Positions 1 to 7,791 of a DNA stretch of 39,414 nt are shown one piece after another. Source of the DNA: Hyphomicrobiales bacterium (GTDB taxonomy: Bacteria > Pseudomonadota > Alphaproteobacteria > Rhizobiales > Rhizobiaceae); assembly GCA_030456445.1 (NCBI GenBank), contig JAKDNM010000023.1, positions 1-39,414 of the forward strand, written 5' to 3'. A program made the position numbers and the translations under genes. The stretch's first letter is position 1. Every line of letters begins with the position of its first letter. The notes under the pieces are model-generated. The model did not search any database, had not been told where the DNA came from, and saw only the letters and a program-made list of their open reading frames with translations.

Positions 1-1421
1 CGATGCGCGACCAGGGCATGATAGGCGCCAAACAGATGGCGAGCGCCATGAGCGCGCCGCCGACGCGCGTGGCCTCCTACTGGACCGGCTCGGAGAACTA
101 CGTCGCCGACGAAGTCATGTCGGAACTTCCCGACCTGATCGGTGAGGTCCGCTCCGATATCGTCGTGCAGACGACCGTGGATCTCGATTTGCAGTCGGTG
201 GCCGAGAACGCGATCCACCGCCTGATCCAGGAAGACGGCAAGAAGCGGCATGTCAGCCAGGGCGCGCTCGTCTCCATCGATAACACCGGCGCGGTGCGCG
301 CCATGGTCGGCGGCTACGACTACGCCAACAGCCAGTTCGACCGTGCTTCGGAGGCGCGCCGGCAGCCCGGTTCCGCTTTCAAGCCCTTCGTCTATCTGGC
401 GGCGATGGAAGCCGGCCGCACGCCCGATTCCATCCGCAACGACGCGCCGGTGAAGATCGGCAAATGGACACCGGAGAACTATGGCGGCAAATATTACGGC
501 CGCGTGACGCTGACCGAGGCGCTGTCGCGCTCGCTGAACTCGGTCGCGGCACAGCTTGCCATGGAGGTCGGGCCGAAGACCGTGGTCGCCGTCGCTCACC
601 GCCTCGGCATCCAGTCCGACCTCACCCCCAACGCCTCGATCGCGCTGGGCACGTCGGAAGTGACGCCGCTGGAGCTTACGGCCGCCTATGTCCCCTTCGC
701 CAATGGCGGCTTCCTGCCGACGGTTCACTTCGTCCGCCGTATCCTCTCTTCGTCGGGCAAGGTGCTTTACGCCTACCCGCAAAAGGCCGAGCCGCGCGTC
801 ATCCGGCCTGAAATCGTCGGCATGATGAACAGCATGATGAAACAGACGATCCTGCACGGCACCGGACGCAGGGCCGCCTTCGGCTGGCCTGCCGCCGGCA
901 AGACCGGCACCAGCCAGGATTCGCGCGACGCATGGTTCGTCGGCTACACGTCGAACCTGACCACCGGCGTCTGGTTCGGCAATGACGACAATTCACCGAC
1001 GAAGGGGGTTACCGGCGGCAGCCTGCCCGCGATGGCGTGGAAGGAATTCATGACGGCCGCGCATGAAGGCGTGCCGGTCCGCGACCTTCCGGACTCGTGG
1101 CACTCCTCGCCGGCCGGCACGGCCGCTCCGGTGGCGGTGAGCGAGGACGAGGACCGGACGCCGATGCCGACGATGCGCCCGCCCGCGCCCGCTCCGGTTC
1201 CCGCCGCGACGCGGCCGGCCGCGGCTTCGGCGGCCTTCAAGCCGCCAGCCGCCATCCCGAACGCCGCCATCCCGAACGCCGCCGCCCGACGTCCCAGGCA
1301 GCCGCTTGACAACAACCGCACCGCATCGGTCTCGCGGCCGGTGCCGCCGGCCGATGTTGGCGGACCGTCGCGCCGCGGCGGCCTTTCTATCCTCGACGTC
1401 ATATTGGGCGGGCGTGACTGA
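1..1421 (+). CDS. mrcA: Penicillin-binding protein 1A (class A PBP), 3' part only
   Basis: This is the C-terminal 472 residues of a bifunctional peptidoglycan glycosyltransferase/transpeptidase that builds the periplasmic cell wall. The reading frame is open to the left edge, and the glycosyltransferase domain and membrane anchor lie outside the window, so the ATG at base 3 is not taken as the true start. Numbering from that Met, the transpeptidase motifs are all present: the SxxK nucleophile motif SAFK at 124-127, SxN as SLN at 177-179, and KTGT at 300-303. After about residue 370 there is a low-complexity Pro/Ala-rich tail that includes a tandem AAIPN repeat, encoded by a 15-bp tandem repeat near 1250-1280. 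Such tails are common and variable in alphaproteobacterial PBP1A. Family assignment is secure; the exact paralogue is less so. Confidence 0.93.
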   Translation, partial: MRDQGMIGAKQMASAMSAPPTRVASYWTGSENYVADEVMSELPDLIGEVRSDIVVQTTVDLDLQSVAENAIHRLIQEDGKKRHVSQGALVSIDNTGAVRAMVGGYDYANSQFDRASEARRQPGSAFKPFVYLAAMEAGRTPDSIRNDAPVKIGKWTPENYGGKYYGRVTLTEALSRSLNSVAAQLAMEVGPKTVVAVAHRLGIQSDLTPNASIALGTSEVTPLELTAAYVPFANGGFLPTVHFVRRILSSSGKVLYAYPQKAEPRVIRPEIVGMMNSMMKQTILHGTGRRAAFGWPAAGKTGTSQDSRDAWFVGYTSNLTTGVWFGNDDNSPTKGVTGGSLPAMAWKEFMTAAHEGVPVRDLPDSWHSSPAGTAAPVAVSEDEDRTPMPTMRPPAPAPVPAATRPAAASAAFKPPAAIPNAAIPNAAARRPRQPLDNNRTASVSRPVPPADVGGPSRRGGLSILDVILGGRD

Positions 1422-1438
1422 CCCTGCCCCCGCGCCAA

Positions 1439-1542
1439 TAGAGTGTTTCCGCTTTTCTCCGAATCGCAGAAACGCTCTATCGTTTTGTTTTCACGCAATT
1501 CCGGACGGAAAACCGGTTCCCACTTTTCCTGGAATTGCTCTA
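1439..1542. repeat. RIME-like double-hairpin intergenic repeat
   Basis: This roughly 104-bp non-coding block contains two inverted repeats. The first has arms agagtgtttc (1440-1449) and gaaacgctct (1469-1478). The second has arms gcaattcc (1495-1502) and ggaattgc (1531-1538), with the middle rich in ggaaaaccgg-type sequence. The layout and wording match, from memory, the Rhizobium-specific intergenic mosaic elements (RIME1) found in many copies in Rhizobiales. It separates the PBP gene from the SDR gene and might act as a transcript-end structure. The assignment is by recall; a self-BLAST of the genome would show other copies. Confidence 0.75.
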
Positions 1543-1600
1543 GCGCACTCGTCAGAAGGGCTTTCCTCGTCTACATAGAGCGCGTGCGAAGAGAGCGCTT

Positions 1601-2365
1601 ATGCCGGAACCGGAACACAGCCAGACCCCCGATACCCGCAGGACCCTTGTCCTGACCGGAGCCAGCCGCGGCATCGGCCATGCGGCCGTCAAGCGCTTTT
1701 CGCGCGAGGGCTGGCGCGTGATCACTTGTTCGAGGCAGGCTTTTGCCGACAACTGCCCCTGGCCGGCCGGACCGGAGGACCACATTCAGGTCGATCTCGC
1801 CGATCAGGAGGATGTCGGCCGCGCCATCGCCGAGATCCGTCACCGGCTCGGGCCGAAAGGCAGGCTGGAGGCGCTGGTCAACAACGCGGCGATCTCGCCC
1901 AAGCGCGAGGACGGCAGCCGGCTCGATTCCATCGAGACGCCGATGCATCTTTGGCGCGATGTCTTCCAGGTGAATTTCTTCGCCCCGATCATGCTGGCGC
2001 GCGGCTTGTTCCGGGAACTGTCGGAGGCCGGCGGGTCGATCGTCAACGTCACCTCGATCGCCGGCGGCAGGGTCCATCCCTTCGCCGGTACGGCCTATGC
2101 CACCTCGAAGGCGGCGCTCGCCTCGCTGACGCGCGAGATGGCGGCGGATTTCGGCCCGCACGGCATCCGCGTCAACGCCATCGCGCCGGGCGAGATCGAC
2201 ACGGCCATCCTGTCGCCGGGGACCGACAAGCTCGTCCAGACGATCCCGCTGCGCCGGCTCGGCCAGACCTCCGAAGTCGCCGACATCATCTTCTTCCTGT
2301 GCTCCGGGCAGGCGTCCTACGTCACCGGCGCCGAAATCCATATCAATGGCGGCCAGCACGTCTGA
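1601..2365 (+). CDS. SDR family NAD(P)-dependent oxidoreductase
   Basis: This 254-residue classical short-chain dehydrogenase/reductase is predicted to be cytosolic, with unknown substrate. The visible motifs are the Rossmann glycine motif TGASRGIG at 19-26, NNAA at 94-97, catalytic Ser152 (NVTS), and the Tyr166-x3-Lys170 pair in YATSK. The C-terminal GAEIHINGG is the usual SDR ending. Length is typical of 3-oxoacyl-reductase-like SDRs. The start was chosen at 1601 because the first ~15 residues lead directly into the first beta strand. It is followed on the same strand by an acyl-CoA synthetase and an alpha/beta hydrolase, which suggests oxidation or reduction of a hydroxy- or keto-acid in a small catabolic unit. 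This role is inference. Confidence 0.88.
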   Translation: MPEPEHSQTPDTRRTLVLTGASRGIGHAAVKRFSREGWRVITCSRQAFADNCPWPAGPEDHIQVDLADQEDVGRAIAEIRHRLGPKGRLEALVNNAAISPKREDGSRLDSIETPMHLWRDVFQVNFFAPIMLARGLFRELSEAGGSIVNVTSIAGGRVHPFAGTAYATSKAALASLTREMAADFGPHGIRVNAIAPGEIDTAILSPGTDKLVQTIPLRRLGQTSEVADIIFFLCSGQASYVTGAEIHINGGQHV

Positions 2366-2424
2366 GGCGAGCCCCCCGTCGAAGCTGTCGCCAACGCTGT
2401 TGCCGCGGTCGGTCCCGGCCGGTA

Positions 2425-2452
2425 ATAAATTTCGGCGGCAATAAATCTCGGG
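2425..2452 (+). repeat. Short direct repeat between SDR and acyl-CoA synthetase genes
   Basis: Two near-identical 12-mers, aataaatttcgg (2425-2436) and aataaatctcgg (2441-2452), lie 16 bp apart. They are AT-rich in an otherwise GC-rich 128-bp gap. They could be a tandem regulator site for the downstream genes or part of a promoter. No clear -35/-10 pair was assigned. The rest of the gap, apart from the ribosome-binding site ggaggag before 2494, shows nothing recognisable. Confidence 0.3.
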
Positions 2453-2493
2453 ATGACAAGCGTGCGCACCGAACCGACGGGAGGAGTTCCAGG

Positions 2494-4041
2494 ATGAATC
2501 TGGCCGAATGGCTGGTCAGGGCGGCAATCTCGAACCCGTCGGGCGCAGCCCTTTGCGTGGGCGAACGGGTCGAAGCCGATTACCGTACCTTCGCTAAGCA
2601 TGCCGCCGCCCTCGGAGCCGCGCTCTCGGGAAAATACGGCGTCCGGCCCGGCGACCGCGTCGCCATCCTGGCCAAGAACTGCCCGCAATATCTGGAGGCC
2701 TTCTATGGCATCTGGTTCGCCGGCGCCGCCGCCGTCCCCATCAACGCCAAGCTGCATCCGAAGGAAGCCGCCTGGATCATCGGGAATGCGGGAGCGTCGG
2801 TCGTTTTAGCCGGCCGCGCGCTTGGCGAGGCCGTCGCCGCGCACCTGCCGTCTTCCGTTCGCGCCGTGGTCGAGCTTGGCGGCAAGGAGTGGAACGGGAT
2901 GCTCCGTGCCGATCCGCTTGCCGCGCCCGCGCCGCGCGGCCGCGACGATCTCGCCTGGCTCTTCTACACCTCCGGCACCACCGGCAAGCCGAAGGGCGTC
3001 ATGATCACCAACGGCAACATCCATGCCATGGCGTTCTCATATTTCACCGATGTGGATGCGGTCGACCCGGCCGACGCCGCGCTCTACGCCGCGCCGCTGT
3101 CGCATGGCGCCGGGCTCTATAATGTCCAGCACGTCTTGAAGGGCGCGCGCCATGTCGTTCCGGAATCCGGCGGCTTCGAACCCGAGGAGATTTTCTCCTG
3201 CGCCAGGGCGCTTGGGCGGGTCCATATGTTCGCCGCGCCGACCATGCTGCGCCGGCTGGTCGATCACGCCAGGGCGTCGGGCGCGACGGGCGAGGGCATC
3301 CGCACCATCGTCTATGGCGGCGGCCCGATGTATCTCGCCGACATTATCGAGGCGGTCGATGTGATGGGGCCGCGCTTCTGCCAGATCTACGGGCAGGGCG
3401 AATCGCCGATGGCGATCACGGCGCTGCCGCGCCACCTCGTCTCCGACCGTTCCGATCCGCGCTGGCGCGAGCGGCTGGCGAGTGTCGGCACGGCGCAATC
3501 GTGCGTCGAGGTTCGCGTCGCCGACGCGGAAGGCCGCGCGCTGCCGGCGGGCGAAGCCGGCGAGGTGCTGGCGCGGGGCGCGCCGGTCATGGCCGGCTAT
3601 TGGCGTAACGACGAGGCGAGCGCCGCAGCGCTCCGCGACGGCTGGCTGTGGACCGGCGATGTCGGCGTACTGGACGAGGAGGGCTTCCTCACGCTCAAGG
3701 ACCGCTCCAAGGACGTCATCATCTCGGGCGGCACCAACATCTATCCGCGCGAGGTCGAAGAGGCGCTTCTGACGCATCCTTCGGTGCACGAGACGAGCGT
3801 CGTCGGCCGTCCCGATCCCGAATGGGGCGAGACCGTTGTCGCCTTCGTGGTGAAAGATCCCTCCGTGCCCGCTACGGAAGCCGATCTCGACCGCCACTGC
3901 CTCGACCACATCGCCCGCTTCAAGCGGCCGAAATCCTACGTCTTCGTCGATGCCCTGCCGAAGAACAATTACGGCAAGGTGCTCAAGACCGAGCTGCGCG
4001 CCATGCTCGAGCGGACCGATTCGCGAAAGGCATCGCAATGA
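2494..4041 (+). CDS. Acyl-CoA synthetase (class I adenylate-forming, AMP-binding)
   Basis: This 515-residue enzyme is expected to activate a carboxylic acid with ATP and transfer it to CoA. The P-loop-like motif YTSGTTGKPKG sits at about 158-168. The A8 hinge region reads GDVGVLDEEGF...KDRSKDVIISGGTNIYPREVE. The C-terminal catalytic lysine lies in YGKVLKTEL. Length fits long/medium-chain or aromatic acyl-CoA ligases; the sequence alone does not fix the substrate. The frame is open far upstream, but the ATG at 2494 was chosen because a good ribosome-binding site (gggaggag) precedes it and the family N-terminus starts here. Its TGA overlaps the ATG of the next gene by four bases, indicating translational coupling. 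Confidence 0.9.
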   Translation: MNLAEWLVRAAISNPSGAALCVGERVEADYRTFAKHAAALGAALSGKYGVRPGDRVAILAKNCPQYLEAFYGIWFAGAAAVPINAKLHPKEAAWIIGNAGASVVLAGRALGEAVAAHLPSSVRAVVELGGKEWNGMLRADPLAAPAPRGRDDLAWLFYTSGTTGKPKGVMITNGNIHAMAFSYFTDVDAVDPADAALYAAPLSHGAGLYNVQHVLKGARHVVPESGGFEPEEIFSCARALGRVHMFAAPTMLRRLVDHARASGATGEGIRTIVYGGGPMYLADIIEAVDVMGPRFCQIYGQGESPMAITALPRHLVSDRSDPRWRERLASVGTAQSCVEVRVADAEGRALPAGEAGEVLARGAPVMAGYWRNDEASAAALRDGWLWTGDVGVLDEEGFLTLKDRSKDVIISGGTNIYPREVEEALLTHPSVHETSVVGRPDPEWGETVVAFVVKDPSVPATEADLDRHCLDHIARFKRPKSYVFVDALPKNNYGKVLKTELRAMLERTDSRKASQ

Positions 4042-4877
4042 GCGCGTCACGCTCGGCTTATGTACCGGCCGCCGGCTTCGAGATGCACATCACCGAATGG
4101 GGCGATCCGGCCAGGCCGGCGCTTGTCATGTGGCATGGGCTGGCGCGCACCGGCCGTGATTTCGACGAGGCGGCCGAAGCCCTTTCGGACCGCTATTTCG
4201 TGCTTTGCCCCGATACGATCGGCCGTGGCCTGTCGAGCTGGGCGAAGGACCCGGAAGTCGATTATTCCTACCGCGTCTTCGGCGACACCGCGCTCGCCAT
4301 GCTCGATCATTATCGCCTGGACGAGGTTCGCTGGGCCGGCACCTCGATGGGCGGGCTGATCGGCGTCACCCTTGCCGGCGGCCGGCTGAAGGAACGCGTC
4401 ACCCATCTCGTCATCAACGATGTCGGCCCCGAAATCCCCGAGGAAGGCATAGGGCGCATCGCGTCTTATGTCGGCAATCCGCCCGTCTGCGACACGATGG
4501 CGGAACTGGAGGCCTGGCTGCGCCGCAACTATGCGCCCTTCGGCGACAATACGGACGCCTTCTGGCGCCGCATGGCCGACACCTCGGCGCGGCGCACGGA
4601 CGACGGCCGCGTCACGGTTCATTACGATCCGCGGATCGTCATGCAACTCACCCACCACAAGGCCGATCTGGACGTCTGGGGCGCCTATGACGCCGTCATC
4701 GCCAAAACGCTTCTCCTGCGCGGCGAGAATTCCGACGTGCTGCCCATGCGCGTCGCCGAAGAGATGACGCGCCGTGGCCCCAAGCCGGACCTGCACGTGC
4801 TTTCCGGATACGGTCACGCCCCGGCGCTTGCCAGCGAACGGGAGATCGGCCTGTTGCGCAGCTTCCTTGCAGACTGA
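4038..4877 (+). CDS. Alpha/beta-fold hydrolase
   Basis: This 279-residue hydrolase has an intact catalytic triad: nucleophile Ser103 in the elbow GTSMGG (101-106), Asp233 in GENSDVL, and His260 in GYGHAP. The oxyanion-hole motif is MWHGLARTG at 31-39. It is probably a cytosolic esterase or C-C hydrolase of unknown substrate. The ATG at 4038 overlaps the stop of the acyl-CoA synthetase gene (ATGA), so the two are co-translated and probably serve one pathway with the upstream SDR. Possible roles are opening or trimming a substrate before CoA activation, or hydrolysing a CoA thioester. These are inferences. Confidence 0.9.
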   Translation: MSASRSAYVPAAGFEMHITEWGDPARPALVMWHGLARTGRDFDEAAEALSDRYFVLCPDTIGRGLSSWAKDPEVDYSYRVFGDTALAMLDHYRLDEVRWAGTSMGGLIGVTLAGGRLKERVTHLVINDVGPEIPEEGIGRIASYVGNPPVCDTMAELEAWLRRNYAPFGDNTDAFWRRMADTSARRTDDGRVTVHYDPRIVMQLTHHKADLDVWGAYDAVIAKTLLLRGENSDVLPMRVAEEMTRRGPKPDLHVLSGYGHAPALASEREIGLLRSFLAD

Positions 4878-4917
4878 TCGGCGTGGGGGCCGATTTCAGA
4901 CCCGGCGCCCTGCACCG

Positions 4918-4943
4918 GAGGGAAAGGCGGCCTTATTTCCCTC
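4918..4943. terminator. Hairpin between convergent genes
   Basis: An 8-bp perfect stem, gagggaaa (4918-4925) with tttccctc (4936-4943) and a 10-nt loop, lies in the 69-bp gap between the alpha/beta hydrolase and the host-attachment gene, which converge. It has no long T tract, so it is only a probable bidirectional terminator. Confidence 0.45.
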
Positions 4944-4946
4944 GCA

Positions 4947-5402
4947 TCACGCGGCCCAGTCGCCCATCAACACCTTTTCGATCTCCGACACCGCGTGGCC
5001 GGTAAGGGTCTTCGGCTCTTCGCCGACGACGCGCTCCTCCACTTCCTTGTGCAGCTTCTTGCGCAGCGCGCCGAGAACCTGCGGCGGCGCCACCAGAAAT
5101 ATATGCTCGAAATCGCCGCGATGCGCCATCCGGTAGAGCCGCGCCGCGATCTCGTCGGCGAAGCGCTCCTTGGCGATCCGGTGCCAATCCGCCTCCTCTA
5201 CCGCGCTGCGCAGGCCCGAGGGGTCGCTCAGCCGGCCGGGCCTGTCCGTTCCCTGTTCGCGCGTCGGCGGGTTCTCTTCCTGCATTTCGCGCATGACCTG
5301 CAGATTGGGGTATTGCGTGTCGCCCTCGTTGCGCAGGAACAGCGCCTTTTCGCCGTCCGCCACCAGAACCCAGACGCCGTGCTTCAACCTTCTGCCGTTC
5401 AT
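4947..5402 (-). CDS. Host attachment family protein
   Basis: This 151-residue soluble protein resembles the host-attachment family (Pfam Host_attach, related to bacterial eRF1-like/archaeal release factor folds). The pattern seen is an N-terminal WVLVADGEKALFLRN strand, a central FADEIAARLY helix, the VAPPQVLGALRKKL segment at about 104-117, and a C-terminal TLTGHAVSEIEKVL segment where most relatives have a DLTxH-type motif. The start at 5402 was chosen because aaggag lies eight bases upstream; the open frame beyond it looks non-coding. The family was named for a plant-attachment phenotype, and its biochemical role is not established. No partner gene is adjacent. Confidence 0.82.
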   Translation of the reverse strand: MNGRRLKHGVWVLVADGEKALFLRNEGDTQYPNLQVMREMQEENPPTREQGTDRPGRLSDPSGLRSAVEEADWHRIAKERFADEIAARLYRMAHRGDFEHIFLVAPPQVLGALRKKLHKEVEERVVGEEPKTLTGHAVSEIEKVLMGDWAA

Positions 5403-5599
5403 TTGTGAACTCCTTGAGCTGGTTTCGGCCTCCCGCCGATGGGTACGGACCCTTGCGACCAACGATCGGACCCGATTTGCGTTCCTGATCGTTTCACCCG
5501 CAAGCGGATTGGTTTTCCCCGCCCGGCGCCGCTCGGCGGAAAACGGTTTGCGTCGGGGCACTGGCGGCGCGAGGCCGTTTCTTCTTTTGGCGGCCGGAT

Positions 5600-5635
5600 G
5601 CGGCGAAAATCCCCGACCTCGAAGGATTTCGCCGC
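5600..5635 (+). promoter_or_regulatory. Leader hairpin abutting the cysG start codon
   Basis: The arms gcggcgaaaatcc (5600-5612) and ggatttcgccgc (5624-5635) pair almost perfectly, with one bulged A and an 11-nt loop. The right arm ends exactly one base before the cysG ATG. The candidate Shine-Dalgarno gaagga (5621-5626) is partly inside the stem. If the hairpin forms in mRNA it would hinder initiation, so it may control cysG translation. The remainder of the 233-bp gap (5403-5599) must hold promoters for both divergent genes, but no convincing boxes were found. Confidence 0.4.
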
Positions 5636-7063
5636 ATGACGCCTCCCGCCTCCCGCCTCAACGCCTTCCCCGTCTTCTTCCGCGTCGAGAACCGCGCGGT
5701 CGTCATCGTCGGGAGTGGGGAAGAAGCGCTCGCCAAGGCGCGGCTTCTGGCGCAGTCGAGCGCCGTTCCGACGATCGTAGCGGAGGCGCCCGAAGAGGCC
5801 CTCGCCGAATGGGCCGCCGCCAACGGCGTCCGCATCCTCCGCACGGCATACGATGCTTGCCATCTTGCCGGCGCCGTCCTCGTCTTCGCGGCGAGCGGCG
5901 AAGAAGCACTGGACCGGCTGGTGGTCCGGGATGCACGGAAAGCGGGCATCCCCGTCAACGCCGTCGACCGTCCCGAACTCTGCGACTTCTTCACGCCCGC
6001 TCTGGTCAACCGTGCCCCCCTCGCCGTCGCCATCGGCACGGAGGGTGCCGGGCCGGTGCTCGCGCAGATCGTCCGCGCGCGGATAGAGCAATTGCTGCCG
6101 CTTTCGCTCGGGCGTCTGGCGCGTCTGGCCGTCGCCTATCGCGGGCTCGCCGAGCGCCTGCTGCCGAAAGGCGCGGTGCGCCGCCGCTTCTGGAGTGAAT
6201 TTTTTACCGGCGCGCCGGCACGCGCAATCGAGGCCGGCGACGAGGAGCGCGCGGCCAGTGCCGCCGCCGACCTGATCCGCCGGCAGGGCGTCGCCTCCGG
6301 CCATGTCGCGCTGGTCGGCGCCGGTCCGGGTGCCGGGGATCTGCTGACGCTGCGCGCGCAGCGCCTTCTGATGGAAGCAGACACGATCGTTCATGACGCG
6401 CTGGTTCCCGAGGCGGTCGTCGCAATGGGCCGCCGCGACGCCGAGCGCATAGCCGCGGGCAAACGCAAGGGCTGCCACTCGAAGAGCCAGGCCGGGATCA
6501 ACGCGCTGATCGTCTCGCTGGCGCGCGAGGGCAAGCGCGTCGTGCGCCTTAAATCCGGCGACCCGCTGATCTTCGGCAGGGCCGGCGAGGAGATGCAGGC
6601 GCTGCGCGATGCCGGTGTCCCATACGAAGTGGTGCCCGGCGTCACCGCCGCCTTCGCCGCCGCCGCCGATTTCGCGCTGCCGCTGACGTTGCGCGGTGTC
6701 GCTTCTTCCATCGTTTTCACGACCGGCCACGACCTTAAGGGCAACACCCTGCCGGACTGGACGAGGCTCGCCATCGGCGGCGCGACGGTCGCCGTCTATA
6801 TGGGCCGCTCCGTTGCCGCGGAAGTCGCCGGCCACCTCATACGCGCCGGGCTCTCGCCCGATACCGCCGTCGCGGTCGTCGAAAATGCCAGTCTCGGCCA
6901 TCGCGCCATGTTCCACGGCACGCTCGCCGATCTGCCTTCGCTTCAGGAACGGGCCGAACTGGCCGGCCCGGTGACGACCATCATCGGCGATGCGGTCGCC
7001 GGCGCCGATTTCAGCCGATCCGAACCGCTCGCAGCCCGCCGTTCCGTCTTGTCCGCCGCCTGA
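5636..7063 (+). CDS. cysG: Siroheme synthase (uroporphyrinogen-III methyltransferase / dehydrogenase-ferrochelatase)
   Basis: This 475-residue trifunctional enzyme makes siroheme, the cofactor of sulfite and nitrite reductases. The N-terminal ~215 residues are the NAD-dependent dehydrogenase/ferrochelatase module, with Rossmann VIVGSGEEA (23-31) and VNAVDRPELCDFF around Asp111. Residues about 223-465 are the SAM-dependent methyltransferase, with VGAGPGAGDLLTLRA at 227-241, VRLKSGDPLIFGRAGEE at 303-319 and VVPGVTAA. Length matches full-length CysG. It heads a unit with a truncated sulfite-reductase-like gene 26 bp downstream and cysH, consistent with assimilatory sulfate reduction. Confidence 0.95.
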   Translation: MTPPASRLNAFPVFFRVENRAVVIVGSGEEALAKARLLAQSSAVPTIVAEAPEEALAEWAAANGVRILRTAYDACHLAGAVLVFAASGEEALDRLVVRDARKAGIPVNAVDRPELCDFFTPALVNRAPLAVAIGTEGAGPVLAQIVRARIEQLLPLSLGRLARLAVAYRGLAERLLPKGAVRRRFWSEFFTGAPARAIEAGDEERAASAAADLIRRQGVASGHVALVGAGPGAGDLLTLRAQRLLMEADTIVHDALVPEAVVAMGRRDAERIAAGKRKGCHSKSQAGINALIVSLAREGKRVVRLKSGDPLIFGRAGEEMQALRDAGVPYEVVPGVTAAFAAAADFALPLTLRGVASSIVFTTGHDLKGNTLPDWTRLAIGGATVAVYMGRSVAAEVAGHLIRAGLSPDTAVAVVENASLGHRAMFHGTLADLPSLQERAELAGPVTTIIGDAVAGADFSRSEPLAARRSVLSAA

Positions 7064-7089
7064 ACCCGCTCCGAAAGAGGAAGCGCCTC

Positions 7090-7791
7090 ATGGGAAGCAC
7101 CCACACAATGCATCGCCACGATGAGCCTGACCGGGAGCCCGCCGCCTCCCGCATAGCCGCGTTCCACGACCAGATAGAGCGCCGGCTGGCCGGCGAGATC
7201 ACCGAGGAAGAGTTCAGGCCGATGCGGCTGACGAACGGCGTCCATCTGTGGGACCACGCCTACATGCTGCGCGTTCCCATCCCCGGTGGCGTCTTGTCCT
7301 CGCGCCAACTCAGGATGCTGGCGCATGTCGCCCGTCGCTACGACCGGGGCTATGTGCATTTCGCCGGGCGTCGGAACGTGGAGTTCCACTGGCCGGCGCT
7401 CTCGGAGATACCCTCGGCGCTCGCCGACCTCGCCTTTGTCGGTCTTTATCCGGCCGGGGCCGGTAGCGAATTCAACGGGGATAGCGGCGTCGACCATATC
7501 GCAGAGGCCGCGCACAGCCGGTCCGACCATGCGTCGGTGACGATCCCGCTCGTCGCCGGCGGCGACCTGTCGGACGGCCAGATGGAAGCTTTGGCCGGCC
7601 TCGCCGAGACCTACGGCTCCGATGAGGTGCATGTCGGCAACGGGCGGGATCTCGTCCTTTTGCATGTCGCGCGCGCCGATCTCGCCTCCGTCCATGCCGG
7701 GCTCGTGGCGAGCGGTTTCGAGGACCGTCGCCATTCCGATTTTACGCCGTCCACGGAGGCGCATCATGCTCGCGAAACCGAGGCCGCTTGA
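7090..7791 (+). CDS. Internally deleted, cysteine-free sulfite/nitrite-reductase-like protein
   Basis: This 233-residue product occupies the place where cysI (sulfite reductase hemoprotein, about 550 residues) sits in related cysG-cysH clusters. Residues about 27-120 match the first Nir/Sir ferredoxin-like half domain (EITEEEFRPMRLTNG, AYMLRVPIPGGVLSSRQLRMLAHVARRYDRGY, GRRNVEFHW). Residues about 147-212 match the second half domain (ASVTIPLVAGGDLSDGQMEALAGLAETYGSDEVHVGNGRDLVLLHV). The roughly 200-residue stretch normally between them and the C-terminal siroheme/4Fe-4S domain are absent. There is no cysteine in the whole protein, so no iron-sulfur cluster or siroheme can be held in the usual way. 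The frame is intact, with a good ribosome-binding site (agaggaag). It overlaps cysH by 26 bp. It may be a decaying gene or a repurposed scaffold. Confidence 0.75.
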   Translation: MGSTHTMHRHDEPDREPAASRIAAFHDQIERRLAGEITEEEFRPMRLTNGVHLWDHAYMLRVPIPGGVLSSRQLRMLAHVARRYDRGYVHFAGRRNVEFHWPALSEIPSALADLAFVGLYPAGAGSEFNGDSGVDHIAEAAHSRSDHASVTIPLVAGGDLSDGQMEALAGLAETYGSDEVHVGNGRDLVLLHVARADLASVHAGLVASGFEDRRHSDFTPSTEAHHARETEAA

